In this document: positions 37,954-46,635 of the stretch, piece after piece | Numbering within the stretch: position 1 is the first letter of the stretch | How the letters are laid out: every line of letters begins with the position of its first letter | DNA from: Pleomorphomonas carboxyditropha | GTDB lineage: Bacteria > Pseudomonadota > Alphaproteobacteria > Rhizobiales > Pleomorphomonadaceae | NCBI RefSeq assembly: GCF_002770725.1 | Contig: NZ_NQVN01000002.1 | Coordinates: 88,622-152,621 of the forward strand | Direction: 5' to 3' | Length of the DNA stretch: 64,000 bases | Program-made: the position numbers and the translations under genes | The notes under the pieces: model-generated | What the model was told of the DNA's origin: nothing | The model's input: the letters and a program-made list of their open reading frames with translations, nothing else | The model's database searches: none

Positions 37954-38760
37954 GTGAAAGATAATCGCCTGTCGGCCATCCGCCATTACCTGTTCGAAAA
38001 AACGTCGGCCTCGATCCACGAGATCGCCGAGGCGGTAGGGGCTTCGCTGCCGACCGTCCGGCGCGACCTGCTCACGCTCGAAACCGAAGGGGCGGTTCAT
38101 CGCACCCATGGCGGCGCCCGCATCGCCGATTCCGCCGGTATCGAGGCGGCCTTCGAGGTGCGCGAGCAGACCTGCATCGCCGCCAAGCGGGCGATCGGCC
38201 TCGCCGCCTATGCCGACCTCAGGCCGGACATGTCGGTGTTTCTCGCCGCCGGCACCACCGTGCTGCAGGTCGCCCGCCGCATCCGGATGAATCCGCTGCC
38301 GCTTTCGGTGTTCACCAATTGCCTGGCGGTGGCGCAGGTGCTGACCGACATCCGCGACGTCCAGGTGACGCTGCTCGGCGGCCGTCTCCGCTCGCGCAAC
38401 GCCTCGGTGCTCGGCGCGCTGGCCGAAAGCATGCTGGAACGGCTGTGGTTCGATCAGCTTTTCCTCGGCGCCAGCACGGTCGGCGACGACGGCTGCACCT
38501 ATACGATGGACGAGGACGAGGCGCGCCTCAACGAGAAGATGATCACCCGGGCGGCGCGCACCACCGTCCTCGCCGACGCCAGCAAGTTCGGCCCGCGCGC
38601 CACCTACAAGGTGACGCCGCTCGACGAGCGGCTCGACCTGATTACCGACGACAGCTTGTCCGTCGCCTGGTTAGAGAAGCTCGACCGCGCCGGCTGCCGG
38701 ACGCGAACGGTCGGCCTCGATGTCGACGAGGCCATCAAGCAAGATGGAAACGCGGCATGA
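37954..38760 (+). CDS. DeoR family transcriptional regulator
   Basis: 268 residues from GTG at 37954, with aagagg upstream. The winged helix DNRLSAIRHYLFEKTSASIHEIAEAVGASLPTVRRDL is followed by ETEGAVHRTHGGARI, the DeoR signature, and the C-terminal sugar-phosphate-sensing domain (FLAAGTTVLQVARRI, VTLLGGRLRSRNASVLG). It is on the same strand as the kinase/dehydrogenase genes with a 132-base gap. It likely senses a phosphorylated ketose of the pathway (inference). Its coding composition is more G/C-rich than the two genes before it. Confidence 0.93.
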   Translation: MKDNRLSAIRHYLFEKTSASIHEIAEAVGASLPTVRRDLLTLETEGAVHRTHGGARIADSAGIEAAFEVREQTCIAAKRAIGLAAYADLRPDMSVFLAAGTTVLQVARRIRMNPLPLSVFTNCLAVAQVLTDIRDVQVTLLGGRLRSRNASVLGALAESMLERLWFDQLFLGASTVGDDGCTYTMDEDEARLNEKMITRAARTTVLADASKFGPRATYKVTPLDERLDLITDDSLSVAWLEKLDRAGCRTRTVGLDVDEAIKQDGNAA

Positions 38761-38820
38761 ACGGATAGACAAGGGCGCGGAAAGCTCCTGGTTTCTCCAT
38801 GGTATGACATGCAATGGCTG

Positions 38821-39792
38821 CTAAATCTCAGGAGTGCCAGCGAGCAAGGCCGATCCAGTGGCCATATCGGTGATCAGCCCTTTAATCAATTTGCCGCGCA
38901 AGGCTGCACGAACAGCTTGAACCTTATGAATACCGGAACCGGCAGCGACGATGGGTAAGTCGGCCATTGTCCGCAATGGAACGCCAGCGACGCGCAAGTT
39001 CGTTGAGCCTTCGATGATCTGGCCTGCAGCGTTGAAGGCCCAACCGGCAATCTCGCCAACGGCGCCACGATCCGCTAGTTCCACCACCTCCGATTCGGTG
39101 AGGAAGCCGTCTCGTTGAAGGGGGCAATTCCAAGCGATTTCGCAGACGCCAACGAAGCAAGCGCTAGCTTTCTCGGCCAGCGACAAGATGGTCTGGTAGG
39201 ACCGTTGAGACTGCAGGAGGATGCGCTCCTCGACCGTCGAGGTGACGACCGGCGTCGGCATCGGGTAGCACTGGGCGTTGGTTCGATCGGAAAGCCTTGA
39301 AACGACCTCGTAGTGGCTCGCCCGTCCATCTCGCGACATTGCGCCAATCAGCGATACGATCTTATGTTCAGGCTGATTCATAGTCGGCACTTCGGCCACG
39401 GCAGCCAACAGTGTTCGCCCTGTCGAAATGCCGATGATTGTTGGCTCGCGAACCGATAGCGATGCTTCAATACGCTCGGCTAACGCCAAGGCTACACCAC
39501 CAGATGAATCTGAGTTGCTCTCCGCAGTCGGTACAATAGTGCAAATATCCAGTTCGAAATGCTCTCGAATGCGCTCTTCGAGTTCGACACATGCGGCAAT
39601 GGGATGATCAAGGCGAAATTTAATCAGTTTCTCTGAGACAGCGATAGAGACAAGGCGCTGAGCGGTTTGTCGAGAGACATTAAGTTTAGCGGCAACCTCT
39701 TCCTGAGTATTGCCGGCGATATAGTAAAACCAAGCTGCCCTTGCGGCCTGATCAAGTTTGCGCTCTTGTAGATCCTTTGCCGTCGAGCTCAT
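38821..39792 (-). CDS. SorC family sugar-responsive transcriptional regulator
   Basis: 323 residues. The helix-turn-helix AARAAWFYYIAGNTQEEVAA (17-36) continues KLNVSRQTAQRLVSIA. The SorC/DeoR-type sugar-binding domain follows (IIGISTGRTLLAAVAEVP, KIVSLIGAMSRDGRASHYEVVSRLSD, and ending in PIVAAGSGIHKVQAVRAALRGKLIKGLITD). SorC regulators act as activators or repressors of polyol operons with a phospho-sugar ligand. It is convergent with the DeoR gene. Together they give two regulators for the polyol locus. Confidence 0.92.
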   Translation of the reverse strand: MSSTAKDLQERKLDQAARAAWFYYIAGNTQEEVAAKLNVSRQTAQRLVSIAVSEKLIKFRLDHPIAACVELEERIREHFELDICTIVPTAESNSDSSGGVALALAERIEASLSVREPTIIGISTGRTLLAAVAEVPTMNQPEHKIVSLIGAMSRDGRASHYEVVSRLSDRTNAQCYPMPTPVVTSTVEERILLQSQRSYQTILSLAEKASACFVGVCEIAWNCPLQRDGFLTESEVVELADRGAVGEIAGWAFNAAGQIIEGSTNLRVAGVPLRTMADLPIVAAGSGIHKVQAVRAALRGKLIKGLITDMATGSALLAGTPEI

Positions 39793-40402
39793 TTCCTCGC
39801 CTAATCCTTTATTTAGTGGGAATCATCCGCCAACAATCCCCCATGCTACAGCGGCAAGCGATCTGCCCATTTCGCTGTGTTTCAGTCCTTTGTTCGGTGC
39901 CCCTCGATTATGCCGTGCCGACGAAATTGGCATCCTCTTCCATCAAAGCGGAAGTTCGGCGATCTCTCAAGGGCCGCTATTCATTTCCGATGAGCGTCAC
40001 GCGCAACAGTAGTGCTCCGCAGCTACTGCACGAACTGCAATGAGAAGATGGCTTGCTGGGAAAGCGGCTATCCGCCGCGACGTGCCGGGAAAACTCTACA
40101 AACCGGAAGAGGTGGTCGTCAACTGCGCAGGGTATATGTGGTTTTGCCGCCTGAAGAGAGCCATAGATGCCCGGATCAAAGATGACCAACGACACATGGG
40201 CCGCATGCCGTACGCGACACCGACCCAAGCAGCTCTTACGAGCAGGCAAGTTATGCCATTCAGGATACGCCGGAGATGGTTCCCGAACACCACAGTCGTT
40301 TCCTGTCGCAGATAGGGCCGAGATCGTTGCGTGTGTAGGCTTACAACAGGAGCCTGGGCTTTTGTCTTGCCGGGCCTCGGATCCATCACACGGGCCAAGG
40401 GA
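39793..40402. other. Intergenic region (610 bases), possibly decayed coding sequence
   Basis: No intact gene is supported. Short stretches look protein-like in different frames on the plus strand, for example KLYKPEEVVVNCAGYMWF near 40090-40145 and a short frame ending at the stop near 40339, but neither extends far and I do not recognise a family. The SorC promoter lies at its left end (ggcgaggaa before the start at 39792). Confidence 0.4.
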
Positions 40403-41506
40403 TCATGCCTCCTTGCGGAATACGGTCCTCGGCAGTTCGGAGAGGATTTCCGGTCCGTCCTTGCGCAGGATGACGATCTCCTCGAGCCGGATGCCGAAAC
40501 GGCTGGGCAGATAGATGCCGGGCTCGATCGAAAACACCATGCCTTCGTCCAGCACGGTCTCCGAAGTCGCGGTGAGGAACGGCGGCTCGTGGCCGTCTAT
40601 TCCCATGCCGTGGCCGGTGCGATGCAGGAAATAGTCGCCGTAGCCGGCGGCGGCGATCACCCCGCGGGCGGCGGCATCGACCTCCCTGGCCGCGACGCCG
40701 GGTCTGGCGGCGGCAAGCCCCGCCCGAACGGCGGCTTCGACGACGGCATGCACGGCGTCGTAGCCCTCGGGCGCCGGCCCGACGATCGCCATGCGCGTGA
40801 TGTCCGATGGAAACATGCCGTTGCGGCCGCCGATGTCGATGACGACGGCGTCGCCGGCTTCGATGACTCGGTCGCTCGCCGTATGGTGCGGGAAGGCGCC
40901 GTTGCCGGCGGCGCCGACGATCCAGAACTGCGGCGCGGCTTCCTCTGACAGGAAATGCGCCTTGACGACGTTGGCGAGCTCAAGTTCGGTCATGCCCGGC
41001 CGGAGGGCGGCGAAGGCCGCCAGCATCGCCCGGTCGGCGATGAGGGCGTTGCGCTTCAGTTCGGCATATTCGTCGGCGTCCTTGCGCATCCTGAGGGCGC
41101 CGAGCGTCGAGGCGGTGAATTCCCGCGCCGTCCCGGCGGGCAGGGCGTCGAGAAGCAGCAGTCCGAAATCGAGGCGCATGCATTCGTCGAGCGCGACGCG
41201 GCCGGGCTGGGCGGCCCCGGCATCGGCCAGCGCCGCGCGCAGCGCCTCGTCGGGGCCGGCCTCGTCGGCCCAGGTGTGGAAGGCGATGTCGGTGAAGGTG
41301 CGGGCGCCGTCGGCGTTCAGCGCCGGCATCAGGAAGGCTTCGCGCTCCGGCCCGATCAGGAGCAGGCACGGCCGCTCGTCGGCATGGGGGTGAAACCCGA
41401 CGATCCAGTCCATGTGCGAACCGGGGGCGACGGCGACGAGGCCGACGCCGGCTTTCGCCATGCAGCTGCGGAGGGCGGCGAGGCGCCGGGTGGTCGATGG
41501 GGACAT
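40403..41506 (-). CDS. M24 family peptidase (Xaa-Pro aminopeptidase/creatinase-like)
   Basis: 367 residues with the pita-bread metallopeptidase fold. Metal ligands can be placed: Asp in VVIDIGGRNGMFPSDITRM (two Asp), His in FLHRTGHGMGIDGHEPP, Glu in VFSIEPGIYLP and Glu in GIRLEEIVIL. The N-terminal creatinase-like domain (about 1-130) is present. M24 enzymes cleave Xaa-Pro bonds or small amidino/amide compounds. It is the last gene of the long dpp-hyu operon, 28 bases after the racemase gene. An aminopeptidase acting on imported small peptides is more likely than creatinase, but the sequence does not settle this. Confidence 0.88.
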   Translation of the reverse strand: MSPSTTRRLAALRSCMAKAGVGLVAVAPGSHMDWIVGFHPHADERPCLLLIGPEREAFLMPALNADGARTFTDIAFHTWADEAGPDEALRAALADAGAAQPGRVALDECMRLDFGLLLLDALPAGTAREFTASTLGALRMRKDADEYAELKRNALIADRAMLAAFAALRPGMTELELANVVKAHFLSEEAAPQFWIVGAAGNGAFPHHTASDRVIEAGDAVVIDIGGRNGMFPSDITRMAIVGPAPEGYDAVHAVVEAAVRAGLAAARPGVAAREVDAAARGVIAAAGYGDYFLHRTGHGMGIDGHEPPFLTATSETVLDEGMVFSIEPGIYLPSRFGIRLEEIVILRKDGPEILSELPRTVFRKEA

Positions 41507-41534
41507 GGCAACGGCTTCCTTCGGTTGGTGGACT

Positions 41535-42344
41535 TCAGCTCGCCTCGACGACGATCCGGCTGCCGAACACCGGCCGCGAACCGCCGAAGGCGTCGAATCT
41601 GGCGATCTCGGCTTCCGTGGGCGCCTCGCAACTGCCGGTCCGGCTCGGCACCCAACCGCACTGATGCCTGAGCAGCGCGGCGTATTCGGCCCGCTTCAGC
41701 GAGGCGATGGCCGAATCGATCACCGGCACGCCGAGCTCGGCCTCCATTTCCTTGTAGAAGCCGATCTCCATGGTGCAGCCGAGGACGATCATCTCGGCGC
41801 CGTCGTCGACGGCGCGCCGGCCCGCCGCCTTGAGGCGACGCTCGGTCTCGGCGTGGTCGCGCTGGAGGTCGTCGACGCCGAGGCCGATCTCGTAGAAGCC
41901 GGAGAAGCGATCGCCATAGCCGTATTCGCGGATGTTGGCGCCCATCTGGACGTTGCATTTGCTGCGCACGACGATGACGGCGAAGCGGTTGGCAAGGCTC
42001 GCGGCGATCTCGCAGGAGGCGATGCAGGGCGCCGTCACCGCCATGGCTCCGGAAATCTCCCGGGCGTCGTGCAGAGCGGTGTCGTAGAAGCAGCCGATGG
42101 TGAAGGCGTCGAATCCCTCGCGGGCGGCGGCCCGCGCCGCGCGGACGATGCCGCCGGTCACCAGCGCCTCGTAGGTGCGATACTCGATGTGCGAGAAGGG
42201 ATAGTCGGCGCGCGGCAGCGCGGTGACGTGCACCTCGGTGCCGGCGAGCTTGTAGGCCCTCGCCATGTCGGCGAACAGGCGGTCGACCTCCGGATTGTCG
42301 GCGACCGGGTTGAGATACATGATCTTGACGGGGGGCATGTCCAA
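41535..42344 (-). CDS. Asp/Glu/hydantoin racemase family protein
   Basis: 269 residues, near the family norm of about 250. The two catalytic cysteines are visible in FTIGCFYDTALHDAR (about residue 84) and MIVLGCTMEIGFYKEM (about residue 188). Members racemise hydantoins or acidic amino acids without cofactor. It sits 8 bases downstream of the HyuB gene, so it probably interconverts enantiomers of the substrate or product of the hyu enzymes (inference). Confidence 0.9.
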   Translation of the reverse strand: MDMPPVKIMYLNPVADNPEVDRLFADMARAYKLAGTEVHVTALPRADYPFSHIEYRTYEALVTGGIVRAARAAAREGFDAFTIGCFYDTALHDAREISGAMAVTAPCIASCEIAASLANRFAVIVVRSKCNVQMGANIREYGYGDRFSGFYEIGLGVDDLQRDHAETERRLKAAGRRAVDDGAEMIVLGCTMEIGFYKEMEAELGVPVIDSAIASLKRAEYAALLRHQCGWVPSRTGSCEAPTEAEIARFDAFGGSRPVFGSRIVVEAS

Positions 42345-42352
42345 TCTCCTGT

Positions 42353-44017
42353 TCAGGGCGTGACGCCATAGATTTCAGCAGCCCTCTCGGGGCCGAGATA
42401 GCCGTTGCGGACGTCGGCCAGCACCTTTTCCGGCGCGCGCTTCTTCGGATCGCCGAACCCGCCGCCGGCGCCGGTGACGATGCGGATGACGTCGTCGCGG
42501 TCGACGCGGATGCCGGAGCCGTAGGCGAAGCGTTCGGAGGAGCCGTCCTTGCGCAGGATCAGCGCGTAGTTGGCCGAGCCTTCGCGGCCGCCGTCGAGCG
42601 CCCAGGGCAGGATGCGGCTGCGGGTGTAGCCGAGCGTCAGGAAGCTGTCGTCGCGGCGGATGCGGTAGTCGAGGCGGATGCCGCGGCCGCCGATGAACTC
42701 GCCCTCGCCACCGCCGTCGCAGTTGATCTCCATGCGATCGATGGTGAGCCCGTTGCGCGCCTCGGAAATCTCGGCCGGGCAGTTGAAGGTCTCGCCGTGC
42801 ACGGCCGAGAAGATCGCCGAGTTGCCGTCACGACCGGCGGCGGCGCCCCAGCCGCCGACCTGCGGCTCGATGATGGTGTACTGGCGGCCGGTGTCGGGAT
42901 GGATGCCGCCGATGAAGGTGCCGGCGATGGAGGCGAAATGGCCGGCCGGCAGCCGGCCGGGAATGTGCGGCGCCAGGCAGCGCCAGATGAGGTCGGTGAC
43001 GCGGATGCCGACCTCGTAATAGAAGCCGACCGCCGCCGGCTCCCTGGCGTGGAACACGGTGCCCTCGCGGGTCAGCAGCCTGAGCGGGCGGAACGAGCCT
43101 TCGTTGGCCGGCGCCTCCGGCGAGGTCAGCGCCTTGAAGATGACCTGGGTCGACACCATGGTGTCGTCGTGCCCGGCGTTGGTCGGCCCGTCGCTCTGCT
43201 CGGGATTGTCGCGCAGGTCGACCACGAATTCCGTGTCGGAAATGGTGATCCGGACGTTGAAGAAGCGGCCGTCGTCCTGCTCCTCCGCGAGTTCGAAGGT
43301 GCCATGGGGCAGGCCGGCGAGGGCGGCGAGGGAGATTTCCTCGCCGAAGTCCATGAAGCCGGCCATGGCGGCGTCGAAGGTCTCGACGCCGTATTTCTCC
43401 GCGAGGTCGGCAAGGCGGCGCGCGCCGATCCGCACCGAGGCGATGGCGGCCCAGAGGTCGCCCTCGATGAAGTCGGGCATGCGCGAATTGACCGTGATGA
43501 TGTCGAAGATGCCGGCGATCGGCTGGCCTTTCGAGATCATCTTGATGGCGGGAAGACGCAGGCCTTCCTGGAAGATTTCGCGGGCGTCGGCCGACAGCGA
43601 GCCGGGCGACTTGCCGCCGACGTCGGAATTGTGGGCGATGTTGGCGGTCCAGGCGATCAGCCGGTCGCCGACGAACACCGGCATGGCGACCACGAGGTCG
43701 TTGAGGTGGGTGACGCCGCCGTAATACGGGTCGTTGGTGATGAAGACGTCGCCGGGCTCGATGTCGCCCGGCTTGCCGAACTTGGCGATCAGCACCTTCA
43801 CCGACTTGTCGAGTACGCCGATGAAGCCGGGAATGCCGGCGCCGGAGCTGGCGAGCTGGCCCTTCGCGTCGAGGATGCCGGTGCCCATGTCGAGCACCTC
43901 GTAGATGATCGAGCTCATCGCCGTCTTGCGCATGGCGGCGAACATCTCGTCGGCTGTCGCCTGCAGGGAATTCTGGATGATCTCCAGGGTGATCGGGTCG
44001 TAGGCCGTGGCGGTCAT
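42353..44017 (-). CDS. Hydantoinase B / oxoprolinase subunit (HyuB, copy 1)
   Basis: 554 residues from ATG at 44017 (MTATAYDPITLEIIQNSLQA), the family N-terminus. The much longer frame upstream is an out-of-frame shadow of the HyuA gene. The next stretch, TADEMFAAMRKTAMSSIIYE, is the strongly conserved HyuB start, and GDVFITNDPYYGGVTHLNDL is another hallmark. HyuA and HyuB form ATP-dependent hydantoinases, oxoprolinases or related carboxylases. It follows HyuA copy 1 after 11 bases. Substrate unknown. Confidence 0.9.
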   Translation of the reverse strand: MTATAYDPITLEIIQNSLQATADEMFAAMRKTAMSSIIYEVLDMGTGILDAKGQLASSGAGIPGFIGVLDKSVKVLIAKFGKPGDIEPGDVFITNDPYYGGVTHLNDLVVAMPVFVGDRLIAWTANIAHNSDVGGKSPGSLSADAREIFQEGLRLPAIKMISKGQPIAGIFDIITVNSRMPDFIEGDLWAAIASVRIGARRLADLAEKYGVETFDAAMAGFMDFGEEISLAALAGLPHGTFELAEEQDDGRFFNVRITISDTEFVVDLRDNPEQSDGPTNAGHDDTMVSTQVIFKALTSPEAPANEGSFRPLRLLTREGTVFHAREPAAVGFYYEVGIRVTDLIWRCLAPHIPGRLPAGHFASIAGTFIGGIHPDTGRQYTIIEPQVGGWGAAAGRDGNSAIFSAVHGETFNCPAEISEARNGLTIDRMEINCDGGGEGEFIGGRGIRLDYRIRRDDSFLTLGYTRSRILPWALDGGREGSANYALILRKDGSSERFAYGSGIRVDRDDVIRIVTGAGGGFGDPKKRAPEKVLADVRNGYLGPERAAEIYGVTP

Positions 44018-44028
44018 CGGTCCCTCCC

Positions 44029-46101
44029 TCAGTTCTTCAGCCGGATGTGGATGTTGCCGTAGCCGTCGATCTCGACCCGGTTGCCGGGATGGACGACCAC
44101 CGTGGTGCCGGAATCCTCGACGACGGCCGGGCCGGCGAAGGCCATGCCGGGCTCCAGCTTGTCGCCGTCGTAGATCGCGGCGTCCTGGATGCCGTCGAGC
44201 GCATAGTCCACGGAGCGCCGGCCCTTGAGGGCCGCGGAGGCGGGCTTGCCGGACGGCGGCCTCGCCTTCATCTCGAGCTTGCCGACCTCGGCGGCGGCGA
44301 CCAGGTGGATGCCGACGAGTTCGACGGGCGCGGCGAGGCGATAGGTGTATTCCCGCTCGTAGGCCTCGTGGAAGGCGGTCTCGATGGCGCCGAGGCGGGC
44401 GTCGGTGATGGGGCCTTCCAGGAGCACCTCCGTGGTGTGCTCCTGGTTCTGGTAGCGGAACTTGCCGTAGCGCAGGAAGCGCACCTTGCCGGCGGCGATG
44501 CCCTCGGTGGCGAACTGGTCGAGCGCCAGCTTCTCGGTTTCGGCGTAGAGCGCCTCGATCTCGGCCGCGGCCCCGGTCTTGAGATCGGCGAGATGGGTGA
44601 CGAAGAAGTCGCGCCTGAGGTCCGACATCATCATGCCCCAGGCCGAGAAGACGGAGGCGCCGGCCGGGATCACCACCTTGGCGACGCCGAGTTCGGCGGC
44701 CAGCGCCGCGGCGTGCATGGCGCCGCCGCCGCCGAAGGCGACCAGGGTGAAGTCGCGCGGGTCGTGGCCGCGGTTGAGCGACACCAGCTTCAGCGCGTTG
44801 ACCATGTTGTTGTTGGCGATGCGGATGATGCCGCGCGCCGCCTCGGTGACGGATACGCCGAGACGGTCGCCGACCGCCTTCAGCGCCGCCTCGGCGGCCT
44901 TCATGTCGGCCACCACCGAGCCGCCGCAGAAATAGTCGCGGTTGATGCGGCCGAGCCAGAGATTGGCGTCGGTGGTGGTGGCGCTGGTGCCGCCGCGGCC
45001 GTAGGCGGCCGGGCCCGGCATGGCGCCGGCGGACTGGGGCCCGACGTGCAGCTTGGCGAAATCGTCGACCCAGGCGATCGAGCCGCCGCCGTTGCCGATC
45101 TCGACGAGGTCGACCACCGGCACCATGATCGGGTAGCCGGCCGACCGCTTGTCGCGCTCGATCCAGTAGTCGGTCATGATGCGCACCCGGCCGTCCTCGA
45201 TCAGCGAGCACTTGGCGGTGGTGCCGCCGATGTCGAGGGCGAGCACATTCGGTTCGCCGATAAGTCTGCCGAGTTCGGCCGCCCCCCAGAAGCCGGAAGC
45301 GGGGCCGGATTCCACCATGGTGATGGGAATCTTGGAGACGGATTCGACCGAATCCACGCCGCAGTTGGACTGCATGATGAAGAGGTTGCCGGCAAAGCCC
45401 TTCGCCGAAAGGCCGTCGCTGAGGCGCGTGAGGTAGCGTTCGGCGGTCGGCTGGACGTAGGCCGACAGCACGGCCGTGCTCGACCGTTCGTATTCGCGCC
45501 ACTCGCGGGTGATCTGGTGCGAGGAGACGGCGGCGACCTCCGGCCACAGCCGCCGGATCTCGTCCAGCGCCGCGCGCTCGTGGGCCGGATTGGCGTAGGC
45601 GTGCAGGAAGCAGACGGCCACCGCCTCGACGCCGTCGGCCCGGAAGTCGGCGAGGATCGCCGGCAGGGCCGACAGGTCGAGCGGGCGCATCTCCTCGCCC
45701 CTGTAGCTCATGCGGCCGGGCAGTTCGCGGCGCAGGTAGCGCGGCACGAAGGGTTCGGGCTTGCGATAATGCAGGTTGAAGAAATCCGGCCGGTTGCCGC
45801 GGGCGATCTCCAGGCTGTCGCGAAATCCCTCGGTGGTGATCAGCCCGACCTTGACGCCCTTGCGCTCGGTCAGCGCGTTGATGACCACCGTGGTGCCATG
45901 GGCGAGAAAATCGACGGTCGACGGATCGACGCCGCCCTTGTCGAGCACGTTGAGCACGCCCTGCTCGAAATTCGGCGGCGTCGTGTCCGACTTCGCGGTT
46001 ATGACGCGGGATTCGCCGGTCGCGGTATCGGTCTCGAAACAGACGAGATCGGTGAAGGTGCCGCCGACGTCGGTGGCGACGCGAATGGTCTTGGTGCTCA
46101 T
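44029..46101 (-). CDS. Hydantoinase A / oxoprolinase subunit (HyuA, copy 1)
   Basis: 690 residues of the ASKHA-fold HyuA family. The N-terminal IRVATDVGGTFTDLVCFETD and LALDIGGTTAKCSLIEDG are the two phosphate loops, and VAFGGGGAMHAAALAAELGV is the adenosine motif. It provides the ATP-binding half for the HyuB partner downstream (44017-42353). ATP-driven ring opening of hydantoins, 5-oxoproline or other lactams is typical of the family. The second pair in the operon is clearly different in sequence, so substrates may differ. Confidence 0.92.
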   Translation of the reverse strand: MSTKTIRVATDVGGTFTDLVCFETDTATGESRVITAKSDTTPPNFEQGVLNVLDKGGVDPSTVDFLAHGTTVVINALTERKGVKVGLITTEGFRDSLEIARGNRPDFFNLHYRKPEPFVPRYLRRELPGRMSYRGEEMRPLDLSALPAILADFRADGVEAVAVCFLHAYANPAHERAALDEIRRLWPEVAAVSSHQITREWREYERSSTAVLSAYVQPTAERYLTRLSDGLSAKGFAGNLFIMQSNCGVDSVESVSKIPITMVESGPASGFWGAAELGRLIGEPNVLALDIGGTTAKCSLIEDGRVRIMTDYWIERDKRSAGYPIMVPVVDLVEIGNGGGSIAWVDDFAKLHVGPQSAGAMPGPAAYGRGGTSATTTDANLWLGRINRDYFCGGSVVADMKAAEAALKAVGDRLGVSVTEAARGIIRIANNNMVNALKLVSLNRGHDPRDFTLVAFGGGGAMHAAALAAELGVAKVVIPAGASVFSAWGMMMSDLRRDFFVTHLADLKTGAAAEIEALYAETEKLALDQFATEGIAAGKVRFLRYGKFRYQNQEHTTEVLLEGPITDARLGAIETAFHEAYEREYTYRLAAPVELVGIHLVAAAEVGKLEMKARPPSGKPASAALKGRRSVDYALDGIQDAAIYDGDKLEPGMAFAGPAVVEDSGTTVVVHPGNRVEIDGYGNIHIRLKN

Positions 46102-46107
46102 GGCTTG

Positions 46108-46599
46108 TCAGGTCCTCCTGATCCGGTCGTGAAGCAGCATGGCCAGGGCGCCCGGCAGCTTCAGCGCCTCGGCGGCCTTGACCCGCTCCTCGGTGTAGTG
46201 TCCCGCCACGTCGAGGCAGTTGATGGTGCCGACGACCTCGCCGGCCACGACGATCGGCACGTTGATGACGGATTCGCAGCCGAGCGACCGGATCAGCGGG
46301 TAGTCGCCGAACACCTTGGCTATGTCCTCGATGCTGTTGGCGACGAACGTCTTCCTCTGGTTCAGGGTGATCTCGGACCAGTGCGTCTCGTTGTAGGGCT
46401 TGGTGCCCGACACCGGATAGGCGTCCGGCATGTTGGAATAGATGCGTTCCGACGACCGGCCGCGCGTGTCGGCGGTCATGACGGTGAACAGCTTCACGCC
46501 GACCAGCCGGCGGGTCAGCGCCTCGAGGGCGGCGAAGGTGGCGTGAGGCTGGTTGCCGGCCGATTCAGTGGCCTTGAGGAAATCGGTCAGATCTGGCAT
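46108..46599 (-). CDS. Small stand-alone GAF domain protein
   Basis: 163 residues that are essentially one GAF domain: FAALEALTRRLVGVKLFTVM, then YSNMPDAYPVSGTKPYNETHWSE, SVINVPIVVAGEVVGTINCLD and the closing helix. There is no output domain, signal peptide or membrane segment. GAF domains bind small ligands or act as sensors, and free-standing ones include methionine sulfoxide reductases. Here the Cys in LGCESVINV and the Cys in TINCLD are two of few cysteines and might allow such chemistry (inference). It lies between HyuB copy 2 and HyuA copy 1 with 6 bases to the latter, so it is an operon member. Confidence 0.88.
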   Translation of the reverse strand: MPDLTDFLKATESAGNQPHATFAALEALTRRLVGVKLFTVMTADTRGRSSERIYSNMPDAYPVSGTKPYNETHWSEITLNQRKTFVANSIEDIAKVFGDYPLIRSLGCESVINVPIVVAGEVVGTINCLDVAGHYTEERVKAAEALKLPGALAMLLHDRIRRT

Positions 46600-46635
46600 G
46601 GGCGGGCGTCCGTCGCGGATCGGGGGAGGGCGGGT

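Noticed and set aside
46108-46599. GAF protein considered as free methionine-(R)-sulfoxide reductase
   Set aside because: I could not place the characteristic cysteine pattern of that enzyme family. The operon context suggests a hydantoinase-linked role instead.
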